In this document: positions 4,326 through 5,451 of the stretch, one piece after another
Layout of the letters: the number at the start of each line of letters is the position of its first letter
How positions within the stretch are numbered: position 1 is the stretch's first letter
DNA from: Acetofilamentum sp.
GTDB lineage: Bacteria > Bacteroidota > Bacteroidia > Bacteroidales > JAFGXI01
Length of the DNA stretch: 5,451 nucleotides
Reading direction: 5' to 3'
Assembly: GCA_020720565.1 (NCBI GenBank)
Contig: DYOK01000175.1
Span: 1 to 5,451 of the forward strand
Program-made: the position numbers and the translations under genes
Notes under the pieces: model-generated
Database searches by the model: none
What the model was told of the DNA's origin: nothing
What the model saw: the letters and a program-made list of their open reading frames with translations, nothing else

Positions 4326-5327
4326 CTAAAAGTTTGTGGGTTTAAAATCGTACAGATAAACTAAACTTTTTTGATGGTCTGGTATTGCAAAGCCAAATAA
4401 AAACAAATTCCCTAGAGAGGACAAATCGATTTCGCATACCAATTCTTGATTGATATACAAGCGTTTAATATGAGACTGTCCAGATTTTGGCTCAAAACTA
4501 AATTGATTATCTAGCTGTAACGATTCTGTTAACGTGCCACTTTCTACGATTTGAATATCGGCATGTTCAATACGCAGCAATTCGAATTGATTTCTGTAAA
4601 TTTTCAAAAAATATCCACTAGGTAATCCAATATGAGTCGATTGATAGGCCGACAAGGTAATAGAGTTCCCCAACCAAATTCCAAACGAATTATCGGACTC
4701 TGCGAATGTAAACGATTGTTTGAATGACAATTGGCTCGTGTCATTGAAAGGTTTGTCAATAGCCGACAAGCGAGCCCAATAGCTCCCCATGGGTCGAAAA
4801 CAAAGCGAATCTTTTACCACAGAAAAATGGCCAAACGAGCGAAAGGCAAACCCCTTCCAGCTCAGGTCATACGGCTTTACTATTTCGATAAGCAATCGGT
4901 AATCGAGCGAAGTATTATAATACCCCGCCAAGCGAGTTGAAATAGTTAATACTTGATTCTTGGAGCTATAAAAATATAACACGTCTTGGTTCTGAATTGA
5001 TTCGGATAGGGTGATCGTATCGCCATTATTACTCAATAAAACTATATCAACATTGCTTTGTTCCGAATTGGGTTGAGCGGCTGTAATACGGTAATAACAA
5101 TCCTTTTTCATCAAAAGATTAATTGTATTGATATCGTTCAAGCCTTCAAGTTCTTGACTTAAAAAATAAGTGCTATCGTTCGATTGATATTGCCAAGAAA
5201 TGGTATCGACTTCAATTGTGGGTATCGTTTGAATATCGGACTGGAAATCTAGATTTTCCTTCTGACACGACCCTAGCAAAAGCCATCCTGTTAGCCCTAC
5301 TATTGCGAAAAACAAATTGGTTTTCAT
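4326..5327 (-). CDS. Hypothetical lipoprotein, probably outer-membrane and beta-rich
   Basis: A 333-residue protein that I do not recognise. It begins with a lipoprotein signal peptide: K2, a hydrophobic stretch about 5-18, and the lipobox L18-G19-S20-C21, so C21 should be lipidated and the signal cleaved by signal peptidase II. The following Q22-K23-E24-N25 resembles the Bacteroidota lipoprotein export signal (Lys followed by acidic residues close to the cysteine), which suggests surface display. Residues about 75-150 (CYYRITAAQ...DIVLLSNNGDTITLSES...YRLLIEI) look like an all-beta domain, perhaps of pre-peptidase type. Residues about 155-333 contain alternating strands with FGIWLG, YFLKIYRNQFELLRI, RLYINQELVCEIDL and LVYLYDF, reminiscent of a concanavalin-like (LamG-type) beta sandwich. 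These fold guesses are weak. No catalytic motif is evident. ATG at 5327, with no strong Shine-Dalgarno. Its TAG stop is 5 bases from the stop of the facing ATPase gene. Confidence 0.85.
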   Translation of the reverse strand: MKTNLFFAIVGLTGWLLLGSCQKENLDFQSDIQTIPTIEVDTISWQYQSNDSTYFLSQELEGLNDINTINLLMKKDCYYRITAAQPNSEQSNVDIVLLSNNGDTITLSESIQNQDVLYFYSSKNQVLTISTRLAGYYNTSLDYRLLIEIVKPYDLSWKGFAFRSFGHFSVVKDSLCFRPMGSYWARLSAIDKPFNDTSQLSFKQSFTFAESDNSFGIWLGNSITLSAYQSTHIGLPSGYFLKIYRNQFELLRIEHADIQIVESGTLTESLQLDNQFSFEPKSGQSHIKRLYINQELVCEIDLSSLGNLFLFGFAIPDHQKSLVYLYDFKPTNF

Positions 5328-5451
5328 GCGTTAAAAATTCGTTTCTTTTTAAATGGACACTCAGAATTTCATGTTTGCTTTTTCTCATATTTAGGAAATT
5401 TCTTGCAAACAAGCTCTTTTAATTGCCTTGTGGTTTTGATGAAACAAAGTT
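5328..5451. other. Upstream region of the lipoprotein gene
   Basis: The 124 bases to the window edge hold the presumed minus-strand leader of the lipoprotein gene. At the very edge, minus-strand AACTTTG (5451-5445) would complete a TAnnTTTG element only if base 5452, outside the window, is an A on the plus strand. No other good promoter match or separate gene is seen; open frames here overlap the lipoprotein start in other frames and lack recognisable content. Confidence 0.35.

Overview
This window most likely comes from a member of the Bacteroidota (class Bacteroidia). This is inferred from several signs: AT-rich intergenic DNA, close matches to the TAnnTTTG -7 promoter motif, weak or absent Shine-Dalgarno sequences, a lipoprotein whose Cys-Gln-Lys-Glu start resembles the surface-export signal of that phylum, an orphan COG1373-type ATPase, and degenerate short repeats (CTTCGACAAGCTCAGTG, CCTGCC...GGCAGG and CACAAAG types) that I remember as common in these genomes. 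No rRNA or other taxonomic marker is present, so genus cannot be given.

Layout. Positions 1-147 hold no gene but carry a short palindromic repeat and a 16-bp tandem repeat. On the minus strand, 2145-1180 then 1125-148, lies a two-gene nucleotide-sugar unit: a WlbA/WbpB-type UDP-GlcNAcA 3-dehydrogenase followed by a WbpP/TviC-type UDP-HexNAc 4-epimerase. A good -7 element lies about 100 bases upstream of the first gene. The unit probably belongs to an O-antigen, capsule or exopolysaccharide locus that continues to the left of the window.

Positions 2146-3204 are about 1.06 kb without a convincing gene. In order they hold the sugar-unit promoter and leader, a cluster of CGACAAGCTCAGTG repeats with hairpins, CTTTGTGTTTTT repeats, a second copy of the palindromic element, a very AT-rich tract (about 15% G+C over 240 bases) with a perfect 16-bp palindrome, a plus-strand promoter candidate, and a leader hairpin enclosing the start of an 11-codon ORF.

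The plus-strand gene at 3205-4320 encodes a stand-alone AAA-type ATPase with a C-terminal DUF4143 region that keeps PD-(D/E)XK-like residues. Five bases after its stop, and facing it, ends a minus-strand gene (5327-4326) for a probable outer-membrane, possibly surface-exposed, lipoprotein of unknown function.

The sugar genes form a recognisable pathway fragment. The ATPase and the lipoprotein have no visible functional link to them or to each other. I see no complete undescribed system here. The most unusual signals are the two copies of the palindromic element, each bracketed by its own short direct repeat, and the structured AT-rich leader of the ATPase gene.
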